Position numbers and translations under genes: made by a program. Below are positions 18,937-27,108 of a DNA stretch of 64,000 nt, piece by piece; positions within the stretch are counted from its first letter, which is position 1; every line of letters starts with the position of its first letter. Source of the DNA: Marinobacter sp. F4218 (GTDB taxonomy: Bacteria > Pseudomonadota > Gammaproteobacteria > Pseudomonadales > Oleiphilaceae). The DNA lies in NCBI RefSeq assembly GCF_019443085.1, contig NZ_JAHZIL010000003.1:1240001-1304000 (forward strand), read 5' to 3'. The notes under the pieces were generated by a model. The model did not search any database. It was not told the origin of the DNA and saw nothing but the letters and a program-made list of their open reading frames with translations.

Positions 18937-19877
18937 GAGGCCACCCCTTTCTTGCGGGTAAACAGGCTCCAGATGCCTTTGGGCAGGAAGAGAATGATCA
19001 GCAGTAGCACGATACCCAGGATCATTTGCCAGGCATTGGGCGCCAGTTCAATGGCATAGGTTCTTACCAGGGTGAAGATCAACGCGGCGATAAAGGGGGC
19101 CGCCACATGTCCTGTACCGCCGAGGATAGCGATGAACACGAACTCACCGGAAATGGTCCAGTAGGCCATGGTGGGGTCGACATGGCCAGCGGCCAGCGCA
19201 GTCATGGAACCGCCAATGGAGCCGACCGCAGCCGCTATCACATAGTTGATATAGAGCACCTGCTTGCGCGATACCCCCATGTACTCAACCCGCACTTCAT
19301 TTTCCCGGATTGCCTCGCAGGCCAGGCCGAGACTGGAGCGGAAATAACGATTGAGAAACAGGGCAATGCCCAGCGCTAACCCGAGCGCCAGCAGCAGGGC
19401 GGTCCTTGAACTGCTCTCACCTGAACCCGGGGAGAAGCCCAGGATAGTCCAGTCCACAACACCGAAGCCGTCTGTGCTTCCCAGCCCATGGCTTTTGACC
19501 AGAAGCCCGTACAGAATCATCGAGAACGCCAGGGACAACATAGCGAAGAATATTTCCCGGTAGCGCGTGACAAGCAGCCCCAGAATCATGGCAACGCCAA
19601 CCGTCACCGCGACACCAAGAACAATCAACAGCAGAGCATCCGTTATGCCCAGATAACGGCCACCCAGACCCACAGCGTAGCCGCCAAGGCAATAGAACAG
19701 CCCCTGACCAAACGACACCAGGCCCGCCCGCATAAGCATTACCACCCCCATCACCACCAGAGCAGTGGAAATAGCCAGGGTGGCGGTAAAAACAAGCCAG
19801 TTCGGAACCACCAGTGACGCCAGGGCAATGGCGACGGCGGCACCTATCAGGGATATTTCGCTTTTTTCCAGGATCAT
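18933..19877 (-). CDS. livM: Branched-chain-type ABC transporter permease (LivM)
   Basis: A 314-residue inner-membrane permease with about eight to ten hydrophobic segments, including SLVVPNWLVFTATLAISTAL and YAVGLGGRYLGI. The family motif EAIRENEVRVEYMG, which couples to the ATPase, is present near residue 197, followed by GGSMTALAAGHVDP. It partners LivH. Overlaps at both ends (1 base with livH, 4 with livG) show tight coupling. Confidence 0.92.
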   Translation of the reverse strand: MILEKSEISLIGAAVAIALASLVVPNWLVFTATLAISTALVVMGVVMLMRAGLVSFGQGLFYCLGGYAVGLGGRYLGITDALLLIVLGVAVTVGVAMILGLLVTRYREIFFAMLSLAFSMILYGLLVKSHGLGSTDGFGVVDWTILGFSPGSGESSSRTALLLALGLALGIALFLNRYFRSSLGLACEAIRENEVRVEYMGVSRKQVLYINYVIAAAVGSIGGSMTALAAGHVDPTMAYWTISGEFVFIAILGGTGHVAAPFIAALIFTLVRTYAIELAPNAWQMILGIVLLLIILFLPKGIWSLFTRKKGVAS

Positions 19878-20776
19878 CAGATTTTCCTCGCAATCACCTG
19901 GCCAAACAGGCCATGGGGTCGGAAGATCAACACTCCAGCCATCACGGCATAAATGATGAACAGTTCCAGTTCGGGCATGGTGTGGATAGACGTCGCTCGC
20001 GCAAGACCGACGATGACAGCGCCCACGGCCGCGCCGGTGATGCTTCCCAGGCCGCCGGTTACCACGACTGCAAAGGCCAGTACAATGACCTCAATCCCGA
20101 GTCCCGGTACCACGGAGATAATGGGAGCTGTAATACCGCCGGCGAGGGCGCCCAGAGTTGCCCCGATCATGAAGGTGATAGTGAACATGCGGCGCACGTT
20201 AACGCCCATGGCTTCGGATACTTCCCGGTCGTGAATGATGGAACGCAGGATCTTGCCGATCTTTGTGCGCTCAAGCCAGAACCACAAGCCCACGCCAATA
20301 ACCACCGAGACCACCAGCACCAGCAGGTCGTAACGGGATACGGTCAGTACATCAATGTTGATCCGGCCGAGAGCGGCGTATGGTTGGTACGCAAAGTAAG
20401 GGGTCGTGCCCCAGATCAGCTTCATTACGTCTTCGAGAATCAACAATACGGCAAACGTAATCAGCAGCATCAGGATCTCATCGCGACCATACATGAGCCT
20501 CAGTATGCCTCGCTCAATGGCCAGCCCGGTTAGCGCGCCGATCAATATCGCGGAGGCTGCGATAATGGCAAATGCCATAACCAGATTCTCTCCGCCCCCG
20601 GAGTAATACCACCCCAGCGCCGACGCGGCGGCATAGGCCCCCAGGGCGTAGAGGCTTCCGTGGGCCATGTTCAGAATTCTCATAACGCCGTAGATGACGG
20701 TCAAACCGGCCGCCACCAGAAACAACCAGGACGCGTAGATGAAACCGTCGATCAATATTGCCCAGACCGTTAGCAT
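19877..20776 (-). CDS. livH: Branched-chain-type ABC transporter permease (LivH)
   Basis: A 299-residue inner-membrane permease. It begins with the family-typical ILIDGFIYASWLFLVAAGLT and has GVMRILNMAHGSLYALGAYA, the LivH hallmark. The coupling region GKILRSIIHDREVSEAMGVN is near residue 195. It is separated from the first binding-protein gene by 63 bp containing a perfect 11-bp stem hairpin. Confidence 0.92.
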   Translation of the reverse strand: MLTVWAILIDGFIYASWLFLVAAGLTVIYGVMRILNMAHGSLYALGAYAAASALGWYYSGGGENLVMAFAIIAASAILIGALTGLAIERGILRLMYGRDEILMLLITFAVLLILEDVMKLIWGTTPYFAYQPYAALGRINIDVLTVSRYDLLVLVVSVVIGVGLWFWLERTKIGKILRSIIHDREVSEAMGVNVRRMFTITFMIGATLGALAGGITAPIISVVPGLGIEVIVLAFAVVVTGGLGSITGAAVGAVIVGLARATSIHTMPELELFIIYAVMAGVLIFRPHGLFGQVIARKI

Positions 20777-20799
20777 CGGTGTGTACTCCTAATATCGGA

Positions 20800-20827
20800 C
20801 CACCGGCCGCCTTTCAGCGGCCGGTGG
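20800..20827 (-). other. Intercistronic hairpin between binding-protein and permease genes
   Basis: A perfect 11-bp stem (CCACCGGCCGC with GCGGCCGGTGG, 6-base loop) lies between the binding-protein stop and livH. It has no T-run, so it is unlikely to be a full terminator. Such hairpins after binding-protein genes often protect the upstream mRNA from 3' decay and raise binding-protein levels over the membrane subunits; that role is inferred here. Confidence 0.65.
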
Positions 20828-20839
20828 TTGATCAGTGGA

Positions 20840-22159
20840 TCAGTTACAGTCGACTCCCGGGAAGCCTTCCTTGATCCATTGCTGGGCGTTGTAGCCATCC
20901 GGAGCAGACACACACTCGCCGGAGTAGGACCGGACATTGCGCAGTTCAGCCTCACCATTCTCAAAATGGTATTCACCGTAGGACATTGGCTGCAGGGCCT
21001 GATGACCACCCGCCAGGGCCATGCGCACAGTACCGCTTACGGATTCGAACTCGGCACCTTTGAGTGCTGCGGCCAGTTGCTCAGAACTGGGCACACCCTC
21101 GGCGCCAGAACTATCGGCGGCGAACTTCAGAGCCAGGACGGCTTGAGCGGCCTTGGAGGCCGGATAGCTTGGAGGTGTTCCATGCTCAGCAACATAAGTC
21201 TGGGTAAACCATTCGCTCAGGTCATTTTCCGGCATGAAGCCGCCGAAGGGCCCGCGACCACCCAGAATCGTGCCATTGGGTGCCTGGCCGTCAAAACGGT
21301 GCAAGCCGGATTCACCGGTGGTAAGAATCGCTGTCGCTTGCGACAGCAGGCCACGCACGTTTGCCTGAGCGGTGAAGGACTCCATATCTCCGCCCCACAT
21401 GGACGAGTGAACAATGTCTGGACGCTCGGTCTGGAGTGCTGAAATCTCAGTACTGTAGCTGCCCTGGAAAAGCTGTGGCGTCTGGTTATTGACGATTTCA
21501 GCCTCCGGCATCAGTTGCGCCATGGCCAAGGTAAAATCCTGCCAGGAATCCTGTCCCCAGGCGTAGTTCTGCTGAATACCGGCAATGCGGACAGCGTCCG
21601 GACGGGTTTCCGCCAGATACCGTGCCGCCCCCACGTTATCCGCGACTGCGTCGAGACCGGTACGGAACATGTACTGGGGATCTTCAATCTCCTGGAACAG
21701 ACGGGAGGTACCGCAGTCGAAGGCGATGGTGAACATCTTCATCTCTTCGGCCACCGGCCCGATCGCCAGGCAGTCGCCGGAGGAGATATAACCGATCACT
21801 GCATCGACGTCCTGGCGCTGAACCAGATTCCGGTACTCTTCAACCTGCTTGGTAGGACCACCCGCTTCATCGACGACGACAGATTCGAGTGTCAGGCCAT
21901 TAACGCCTTTGGTGTTATAAGGCGCTGGCAGGCTGCCTTCGTTGATCGCCTTGATCACGATCTCCGCCCCTTGGGCAGCAGGCACCCCAAATGGCCCCGA
22001 GGCACCACCAGAAAGGAAGGTCACGAACCCCACTTTGAAGGATTCCTCGGCACTGGCGGTTGCTGCCATACCCATGACACCGACCGATGCCATGGCCACG
22101 GACGTTGCGGTACCCAGAAGCGTTTTTTGCCAGATGGGCCGTTGATTGGAATTTTTCAT
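20840..22159 (-). CDS. ABC transporter periplasmic substrate-binding protein (type 1 fold), first copy next to livH
   Basis: A 439-residue secreted binding protein with a signal peptide of about 38 residues (ending MAATASAEE). The mature part starts with FKVGFVTFLSGGASGPFGVP, typical of Leu/Ile/Val-type periplasmic binding proteins. The middle has GYISSGDCLAIGPVAEEM and IVHSSMWGGDMESF, which line the ligand cleft in this fold. A strong Shine-Dalgarno (AAGGAGAAC) precedes the start. The protein presumably delivers ligand to LivHM. The ligand is unknown; cluster context with an alcohol dehydrogenase argues against a simple amino acid. Confidence 0.9.
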   Translation of the reverse strand: MKNSNQRPIWQKTLLGTATSVAMASVGVMGMAATASAEESFKVGFVTFLSGGASGPFGVPAAQGAEIVIKAINEGSLPAPYNTKGVNGLTLESVVVDEAGGPTKQVEEYRNLVQRQDVDAVIGYISSGDCLAIGPVAEEMKMFTIAFDCGTSRLFQEIEDPQYMFRTGLDAVADNVGAARYLAETRPDAVRIAGIQQNYAWGQDSWQDFTLAMAQLMPEAEIVNNQTPQLFQGSYSTEISALQTERPDIVHSSMWGGDMESFTAQANVRGLLSQATAILTTGESGLHRFDGQAPNGTILGGRGPFGGFMPENDLSEWFTQTYVAEHGTPPSYPASKAAQAVLALKFAADSSGAEGVPSSEQLAAALKGAEFESVSGTVRMALAGGHQALQPMSYGEYHFENGEAELRNVRSYSGECVSAPDGYNAQQWIKEGFPGVDCN

Positions 22160-22245
22160 TTTGTTCTCCTTGATTGTTGTTTTCTGTCGTACTTCAGGTT
22201 GTGCTTTGTTTTGCCTTCATTGGTTTCAGTAGTGACCAATCACGG

Positions 22246-23616
22246 TCAGCCACCGGGTTCACCGCGTCGCTTTTTCACCAAAGCGGGGGACGGTTTCAGG
22301 GATTCAGCATCGTAGACAACCCAGTTGCCCAACATGACGCGGGCAGGAGGGTATTGATCATTGGCCACGGGCGTTCCGATGGCCTGGGCCTGAACTATCT
22401 GGTGGGTATCCGGATCGATGTAGGAAACGTAGCCCTCGGGATCTTTAGGCAGGGGTATTTCCAGCCCTTCCAGCGCCTCGATCATGGCGTCGGTATCGGT
22501 CACATCGCCGGCAATACGGATCGCCCGGGCTATGGCCAACATGCCAGCGTAGGCGCCCTGGGCGGAATAGCTCGGGTAACGGCCGGATAACTCGTGAAAG
22601 CGGGTAACGAACCGGCGGTTTCGCTCCGTATCCGGCCAGTTCACGTGATGACGTGCAGACAGAATGAGTCCTTGAGGAGGATCATCCTTCAGGCTTACCA
22701 GCGTTTCGTAATCTCCGCCGGCATCAAAATTGGCCACACGCATGCGGCTGAACAATTGCGTGGTACGGGCCTGCTCCAGGAAAGCAATAAAATCACCACC
22801 CCAGAGAGAGACCACCAGTACATCCGGCGGGGACTCCAACAGTGACTGGATGTAAAGCGAGTAGTCGGGCTCATACAGTTTTGGCCAGTAGGAGCCGGTT
22901 TCCTCGTATGTGGTACCGACCTGATTCATGGCTTGCCTGAGATCGCGCCAGGCAACGCGACCATATTCGTAATCAGGTCCCAGGAAGGCGAGTTTCTGCC
23001 AGCCGTTCCTCTCTTGCAATTCTGCCAGGTAGCGGGCACCGGCTGCGTGTGAATACCAGGTGTCACTCGACACCCGGAAATAGTAGCGATGACCTTCCTC
23101 AAGGGAAGCTCGTGAAGACGCGTGATCGGTGCCCACCATAATGACCTTGCGCTGTTTCGCCATTCGGCTGACGGCCATACCCACTCCGGAACTGACCATG
23201 CCGCAAAGAATGTTTGCGTTGTCGTGCTGAATGAAATCTTCGGCCATCCGCACTGCGAAGGATGCTTTGGAGCGGGAATCGTCCACAATCACCCGCAAAC
23301 GGGGAGCGTCGGGGTCGGAGGATAGCTCTTCAAGAGCGAGCTGGATGGCAACGATGCTGTCACGGCCAAAACTGGCTGAACGGCCCGTCATCGGATACAT
23401 GCAGGCAACCGTGGCGTCGGCGTGACGTTCTTCTGCTCCCAGCTCGACCCTGCCCACTGGCGGAGCCGAAGGCTGGGCCACTGTATCGGCGAGAGGCGCT
23501 CCACTGACCAGCAGCACCATCGCTGCAAACCAGGTGCGCCACGGCCGCGGGTACAGCCAGAAGCAAGGCAACAGGGTCGGCACTGCCTGATACAGGCGGG
23601 TGTTCGGTCCCGGCAA
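22246..23616 (-). CDS. Second ABC transporter substrate-binding protein, first gene of the sigma-54 operon
   Basis: A 456-residue binding protein of the same fold as its downstream neighbour (VACMYPMTGRSASFGRDSIV; VLVVSLWGGDFIAFLEQA) but clearly divergent from it. The start is a TTG at 23616 supported by GGGAGG five bases upstream. This gives a long N-region before the hydrophobic signal segment (RTWFAAMVLLVSGAPLAD). It is the first gene downstream of the sigma-54 promoter at 23690-23705. Two binding proteins for one transporter suggests either two ligands or a sensor/transport division of labour; the latter is inference. Confidence 0.85.
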   Translation of the reverse strand: MPGPNTRLYQAVPTLLPCFWLYPRPWRTWFAAMVLLVSGAPLADTVAQPSAPPVGRVELGAEERHADATVACMYPMTGRSASFGRDSIVAIQLALEELSSDPDAPRLRVIVDDSRSKASFAVRMAEDFIQHDNANILCGMVSSGVGMAVSRMAKQRKVIMVGTDHASSRASLEEGHRYYFRVSSDTWYSHAAGARYLAELQERNGWQKLAFLGPDYEYGRVAWRDLRQAMNQVGTTYEETGSYWPKLYEPDYSLYIQSLLESPPDVLVVSLWGGDFIAFLEQARTTQLFSRMRVANFDAGGDYETLVSLKDDPPQGLILSARHHVNWPDTERNRRFVTRFHELSGRYPSYSAQGAYAGMLAIARAIRIAGDVTDTDAMIEALEGLEIPLPKDPEGYVSYIDPDTHQIVQAQAIGTPVANDQYPPARVMLGNWVVYDAESLKPSPALVKKRRGEPGG

Positions 23617-23689
23617 GTCAGCCTCCCGAGCCGGTCGTGTCCGGCGTGTGGTTCTGAATTATTTTTGTAAGCCAGTTATCAGGATGGTG

Positions 23690-23705
23690 AGCAAAACCGG
23701 GGCCA
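23690..23705 (-). promoter_or_regulatory. Sigma-54 (RpoN) promoter of the binding-protein/ABC/ADH operon
   Basis: On the minus strand the sequence is TGGCCCCGGTTTTGCT. It matches the sigma-54 consensus TGGCACGN4TTGCW at both invariant doublets (GG at -24, GC at -12) with exact spacing. It lies about 75 bp upstream of the first operon gene, so the transcript would start near 23679. Confidence 0.8.
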
Positions 23706-23779
23706 ATGCACCAAAGAAAGGCTGAGAGCGGGCCTGAGAGGTCCCCCAGTTAGCCGCTGCGCGATACATATACGGAATC

Positions 23780-23798
23780 ATGAGCGGTATCCGCTCAT
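23780..23798 (-). promoter_or_regulatory. Upstream activating site 1 (palindrome)
   Basis: A perfect palindrome with arms ATGAGCGG and CCGCTCAT around a 3-base centre. Its centre is about 110 bp upstream of the predicted sigma-54 start site. It is probably the binding site of the response regulator encoded immediately upstream. Confidence 0.72.
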
Positions 23799-23812
23799 TG
23801 GCGGCTAAGGTA

Positions 23813-23830
23813 ATGAGCGGAACCCGCTCG
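23813..23830 (-). promoter_or_regulatory. Upstream activating site 2 (palindrome)
   Basis: A second copy of the same motif (ATGAGCGG, AAC centre, CCGCTCG), with a slightly imperfect outer arm. Its centre is 33 bp (three helical turns) from site 1, about 143 bp upstream of the predicted start. It abuts the stop codon of the response regulator gene. Confidence 0.7.
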
Positions 23831-25186
23831 CTAGCCCAACCTCAATCTCTGCAAACGGCGTTTGAACGCGTGCCGGGACAACCCCAAATTCTCGGCGGCT
23901 TTTCCTTTGCGACCGCCGGTTTTCTCGAGGGCATCCAGCAACAGCTTGCGCTCGGTCTGCTGCAAATGCTGGTCGAAGGACGCACCAGCCTGATCCTGAT
24001 CTACCGATGGCGCAGGGTTTGTGGCCAGGAATTCGCCTGGCAGTTGATGGGGGCGGATCAAATGCCCCGGATAGAGAATGGTTAGCCGCTCCACCAGGTT
24101 ACGCAGCTCCCGTACGTTGCCCGGCCAGCTGTAGGCACTCAGGCAGGCCAGTGTTTCCTGCAGCATGGTGATGGGCCGGCAACCCTCTTCCCGGGCCTGG
24201 GATTCAATGAACATTTCCAGCAATTTACTGACATCATCCTCCCGATCCCGCAAGGGTGGAATGGTAAGCTCAATGACGTTCAGCCGGAAATACAGGTCCT
24301 CCCTGAAGTGCCCGTTGCGGACCTCCGCTTCCAGCGACCGATTGGTCGCAGCTATCACCCGGACATCCGCGGTAGCATTGGCGCCACCCCCCACGGGTCT
24401 ATAGTCGCCGTTTTCCAGGAAATGCAGGAACTTGGCCTGCAGGGAGAGCGGTAACTCTCCAATCTCATCCAGAAACAGCGTGCCATTATGCGCCAGAGCC
24501 ACCAGACCGGGTCGCTTCTGGTGAGCACCCGTATAGGCGCCTTTTTCAGCACCGAAAAGTTCCGCCTCAATTAGCTGCTCAGGCAGAGCCGCGCAGTTGA
24601 TCTCCACAAAGGCTTCGGTGGCTCGGGGGCTATGTTCGTGAATGGCCCGTGCCACCAGCGCCTTCCCGGTGCCAGACTCGCCCAGTAACAGAATCCGGCC
24701 AGCGCTGCTCGCCGATATCCGTTGGACCTTCTGCCAGAGTTCCTGCATGGCGTTGCTGTCGCCCATCAGCCCGGAGGACGAAGCAGCCCTGCTGCGGTGG
24801 TAGGCCAACTCATCGCGCATCTGGGTCCGCTCAGCGACTGAATCAACCAGATGAAGCAGTTCATCCAGGGCAAATGGCTTAGTCAGGTAATCTGTGGCGC
24901 CGGCTTTTACTGCCTGCACCGCCGCCCGCGTATCACCATGAGCCGAAATCATCACTATCGGCAAATCCGGGTAAAGACGGGCGGTTTCATTCAGAACGTC
25001 CATGCCACTCATACCTGGCAGCCGCAAATCCAGCAGCATCAGGTCGGGGAGACCCCGCTCAAGCATTGACAAGGCATCCTCACCGGTATGAGCACAAACG
25101 GCGCTATACCCGGCTTCCTGAAGCGCAAAGGTCAAAGACCGTACAAAACTCTTTTCATCATCAACGATCAGAATGTTCAAGCGCAT
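23831..25186 (-). CDS. Sigma-54-dependent response regulator (NtrC family)
   Basis: A 451-residue activator: receiver domain (1-120, phosphoacceptor Asp in LMLLDLRLPG), AAA+ domain (about 140-375) and C-terminal Fis-type helix-turn-helix (GRKGKAAENLGLSRHAFKRR). The ATPase is intact: Walker A GESGTGKA, sigma-54 contact loop GAYTGA, Walker B TLFLDEIGEL. It should be phosphorylated by the adjacent kinase and activate the downstream operon from the two palindromes just past its own stop codon. It lies 24 bp after the kinase gene. Confidence 0.95.
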   Translation of the reverse strand: MRLNILIVDDEKSFVRSLTFALQEAGYSAVCAHTGEDALSMLERGLPDLMLLDLRLPGMSGMDVLNETARLYPDLPIVMISAHGDTRAAVQAVKAGATDYLTKPFALDELLHLVDSVAERTQMRDELAYHRSRAASSSGLMGDSNAMQELWQKVQRISASSAGRILLLGESGTGKALVARAIHEHSPRATEAFVEINCAALPEQLIEAELFGAEKGAYTGAHQKRPGLVALAHNGTLFLDEIGELPLSLQAKFLHFLENGDYRPVGGGANATADVRVIAATNRSLEAEVRNGHFREDLYFRLNVIELTIPPLRDREDDVSKLLEMFIESQAREEGCRPITMLQETLACLSAYSWPGNVRELRNLVERLTILYPGHLIRPHQLPGEFLATNPAPSVDQDQAGASFDQHLQQTERKLLLDALEKTGGRKGKAAENLGLSRHAFKRRLQRLRLG

Positions 25187-25210
25187 AATGGTTTGCAGGG
25201 TCTCGCTTTT

Positions 25211-26914
25211 TTATTGGTCTGTTGTCAGGTTACCACTCTTGCCGGCAGGTAAGGTGACTAACACCGTTGTTCCCTGGCCGGGCATGCTGCGAATATCCAT
25301 CTCTCCTCTGTTTAACTCGATAAGCTGACGGCTTATGCTGAGGCCAAGCCCAGTACCGTCGGAGCGTGTTGTGAAGAATGGTTCTGCTACGCGGCTGAGG
25401 GTTTCCCCAGACATGCCACTACCGTTATCGGTTATTTCCACGGTCAGACAGTTACCATTGCGATAGGCTCTCAGGTGCACGATCCCACCTGGTTCACAGG
25501 CCTGAATTGCATTGGCCACAAGATTGACGAGGCATTGAATGGTCTGGTCCGGACTGGCATGAATGGTAAGGCTTGAATCGCCAGTGGCACTGACGGTCAC
25601 CTGACGACTGTCCGCCAGCCCGGAAGTAAGTACCCTGGCATGGCGGAAAACTCTGCGAATCTCCACCTGCTGGGCCTCACCCGGTACCGGCCGGCCGTAA
25701 TCCAGAAGATCCCCGACGACACGATTAAGGCGGTCAATTTCATCCTCAACCGAAATCAGCAACTCCCTGCGCTGTTTATCAGGCTCGCGCCTCTCCAATG
25801 CCTGAACCGTCAACTTTATTGTGGCCAACGGGTTACGAACCTCATGAGCAACACCAGTCGCAAACTCACCCAGCACGGCCATTTTTTCAGCTTGAACGGT
25901 GCGCTGTATCATCTCCTGCAGCCGGTCTGCCATTGCGTTGAAGGCGTGGGCCAGGACGTCGATTTCGTCGTTGTCATTTTTGGGGGCCTGCAAGCGAAAG
26001 TGCAGGTCGCCGGAGGCAAAGGCTTCCGCCCCTTCCGTCAACCGGGCGACCCGGCGGCGCAGGCTCCTGGCAAGCGCCCAGAACAGAATAACGGTTCCCA
26101 GTGCCAGCACACCGGCCAGGGCGTAAAGTCCCAGTTGGGCGTTGCGCAACGGGCTCAGAATCTCACCTGCAGAAACCACATAATCAATGCGCCACCCGGG
26201 CAACACTTCCGGGCCGGTACGAAGGCCTTTCGGCACCGTTGCCTGGAGGTTACCCGTGGCATCCAGCAGCTCGCCGTCGGGGGTGCGCAAGTACGGCCGC
26301 AACACTCCGGCCAGGTTTTCCGTGCGCATCAGTTCCGTCAGGGATGCCAGCCTCACATGCAGGGCAATCGCGCCCTGCACAGCCTGCTCAGCTCCGGCTC
26401 GCAGGGGCTGGCGTATGAGCAACCAGGCCGGGCCGCCGCTGCCCGGTAACGATGGCCCTATGATTTCACTGATACCAAAATCAATGACTGGCAGCCCCGC
26501 CAGGGTCCAGCCTTCACGGTTCCAATAGGGGCTTCCGGAGGCAGCCTGGCCCGGAACCACTTCCAGCAGGTTATTGCCACTATCAAAAAACAGGATGCCA
26601 TACAGATCCGGCGAGTCGGCCTCTACCCGCACCAGCTCTCTCACACCTTCGGGAACCGCCTCACTGTAAGCCAGATACAAAGGCATGGAAGGGTGAGTAG
26701 ACAACGTTTCCAGTTGATAAACGCGATTTTCAATGAAATTGGTCAGCCGGTTAGCGTTACCGGCAACCTGAGCTTCAAGACGCTCGCCTGCGAGCCGTTC
26801 ATTAACAGAGTCCGAAACTGCTGTATAGAGCGCACTGAGCACTGCGACAGAGCCAATCATCAGGGTGAGGGAAATGAACGAATAACGGCCAACCAGACTG
26901 AATCTGGGCTTCAT
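25211..26914 (-). CDS. Membrane sensor histidine kinase
   Basis: A 567-residue kinase with a transmembrane segment (about 12-32), a large periplasmic Cache-like sensor domain (35-250), a second transmembrane segment (LYALAGVLALGTVILFWALA), HAMP, HisKA with the phosphoacceptor His in VAHEVRNPLATIK, and a HATPase domain with N, G1 (DNGSGMS) and G2 (GTGLGLSI) boxes. It is paired with the sigma-54 response regulator. Its sensor domain presumably detects the small molecule, or a relative of it, imported by the downstream transporter. Confidence 0.94.
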   Translation of the reverse strand: MKPRFSLVGRYSFISLTLMIGSVAVLSALYTAVSDSVNERLAGERLEAQVAGNANRLTNFIENRVYQLETLSTHPSMPLYLAYSEAVPEGVRELVRVEADSPDLYGILFFDSGNNLLEVVPGQAASGSPYWNREGWTLAGLPVIDFGISEIIGPSLPGSGGPAWLLIRQPLRAGAEQAVQGAIALHVRLASLTELMRTENLAGVLRPYLRTPDGELLDATGNLQATVPKGLRTGPEVLPGWRIDYVVSAGEILSPLRNAQLGLYALAGVLALGTVILFWALARSLRRRVARLTEGAEAFASGDLHFRLQAPKNDNDEIDVLAHAFNAMADRLQEMIQRTVQAEKMAVLGEFATGVAHEVRNPLATIKLTVQALERREPDKQRRELLISVEDEIDRLNRVVGDLLDYGRPVPGEAQQVEIRRVFRHARVLTSGLADSRQVTVSATGDSSLTIHASPDQTIQCLVNLVANAIQACEPGGIVHLRAYRNGNCLTVEITDNGSGMSGETLSRVAEPFFTTRSDGTGLGLSISRQLIELNRGEMDIRSMPGQGTTVLVTLPAGKSGNLTTDQ

Positions 26915-27019
26915 GACAACCTCATGATGATTGTTATTGGCAAACGCTAAATAGAGTAGATGCTTTGAAAGATTTCACAAACACCCACAAGGGTCCTCAA
27001 CAGGACGCTGTAATCCCTC

Positions 27020-27047
27020 GACCCCGTCCTTGACCGGGTCTTTTTTT
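27020..27047 (+). terminator. Terminator-like hairpin upstream of the alpha/beta hydrolase gene
   Basis: The arms GACCCCG and CGGGTC are followed by seven T. It precedes the hydrolase start by about 60 bp on the same strand, and no gene ends just before it. It could be a leader attenuator, a remnant, or a barrier to transcription coming from the region divergent to the kinase gene. A small GTCCT/AGGAC hairpin lies just before it. Confidence 0.45.
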
Positions 27048-27108
27048 GGGGTAGTGTAAGCGCTTCCGTAAACGGACGTTTAAAACCCTTCCGCAAGGAG
27101 CCTGCCCA

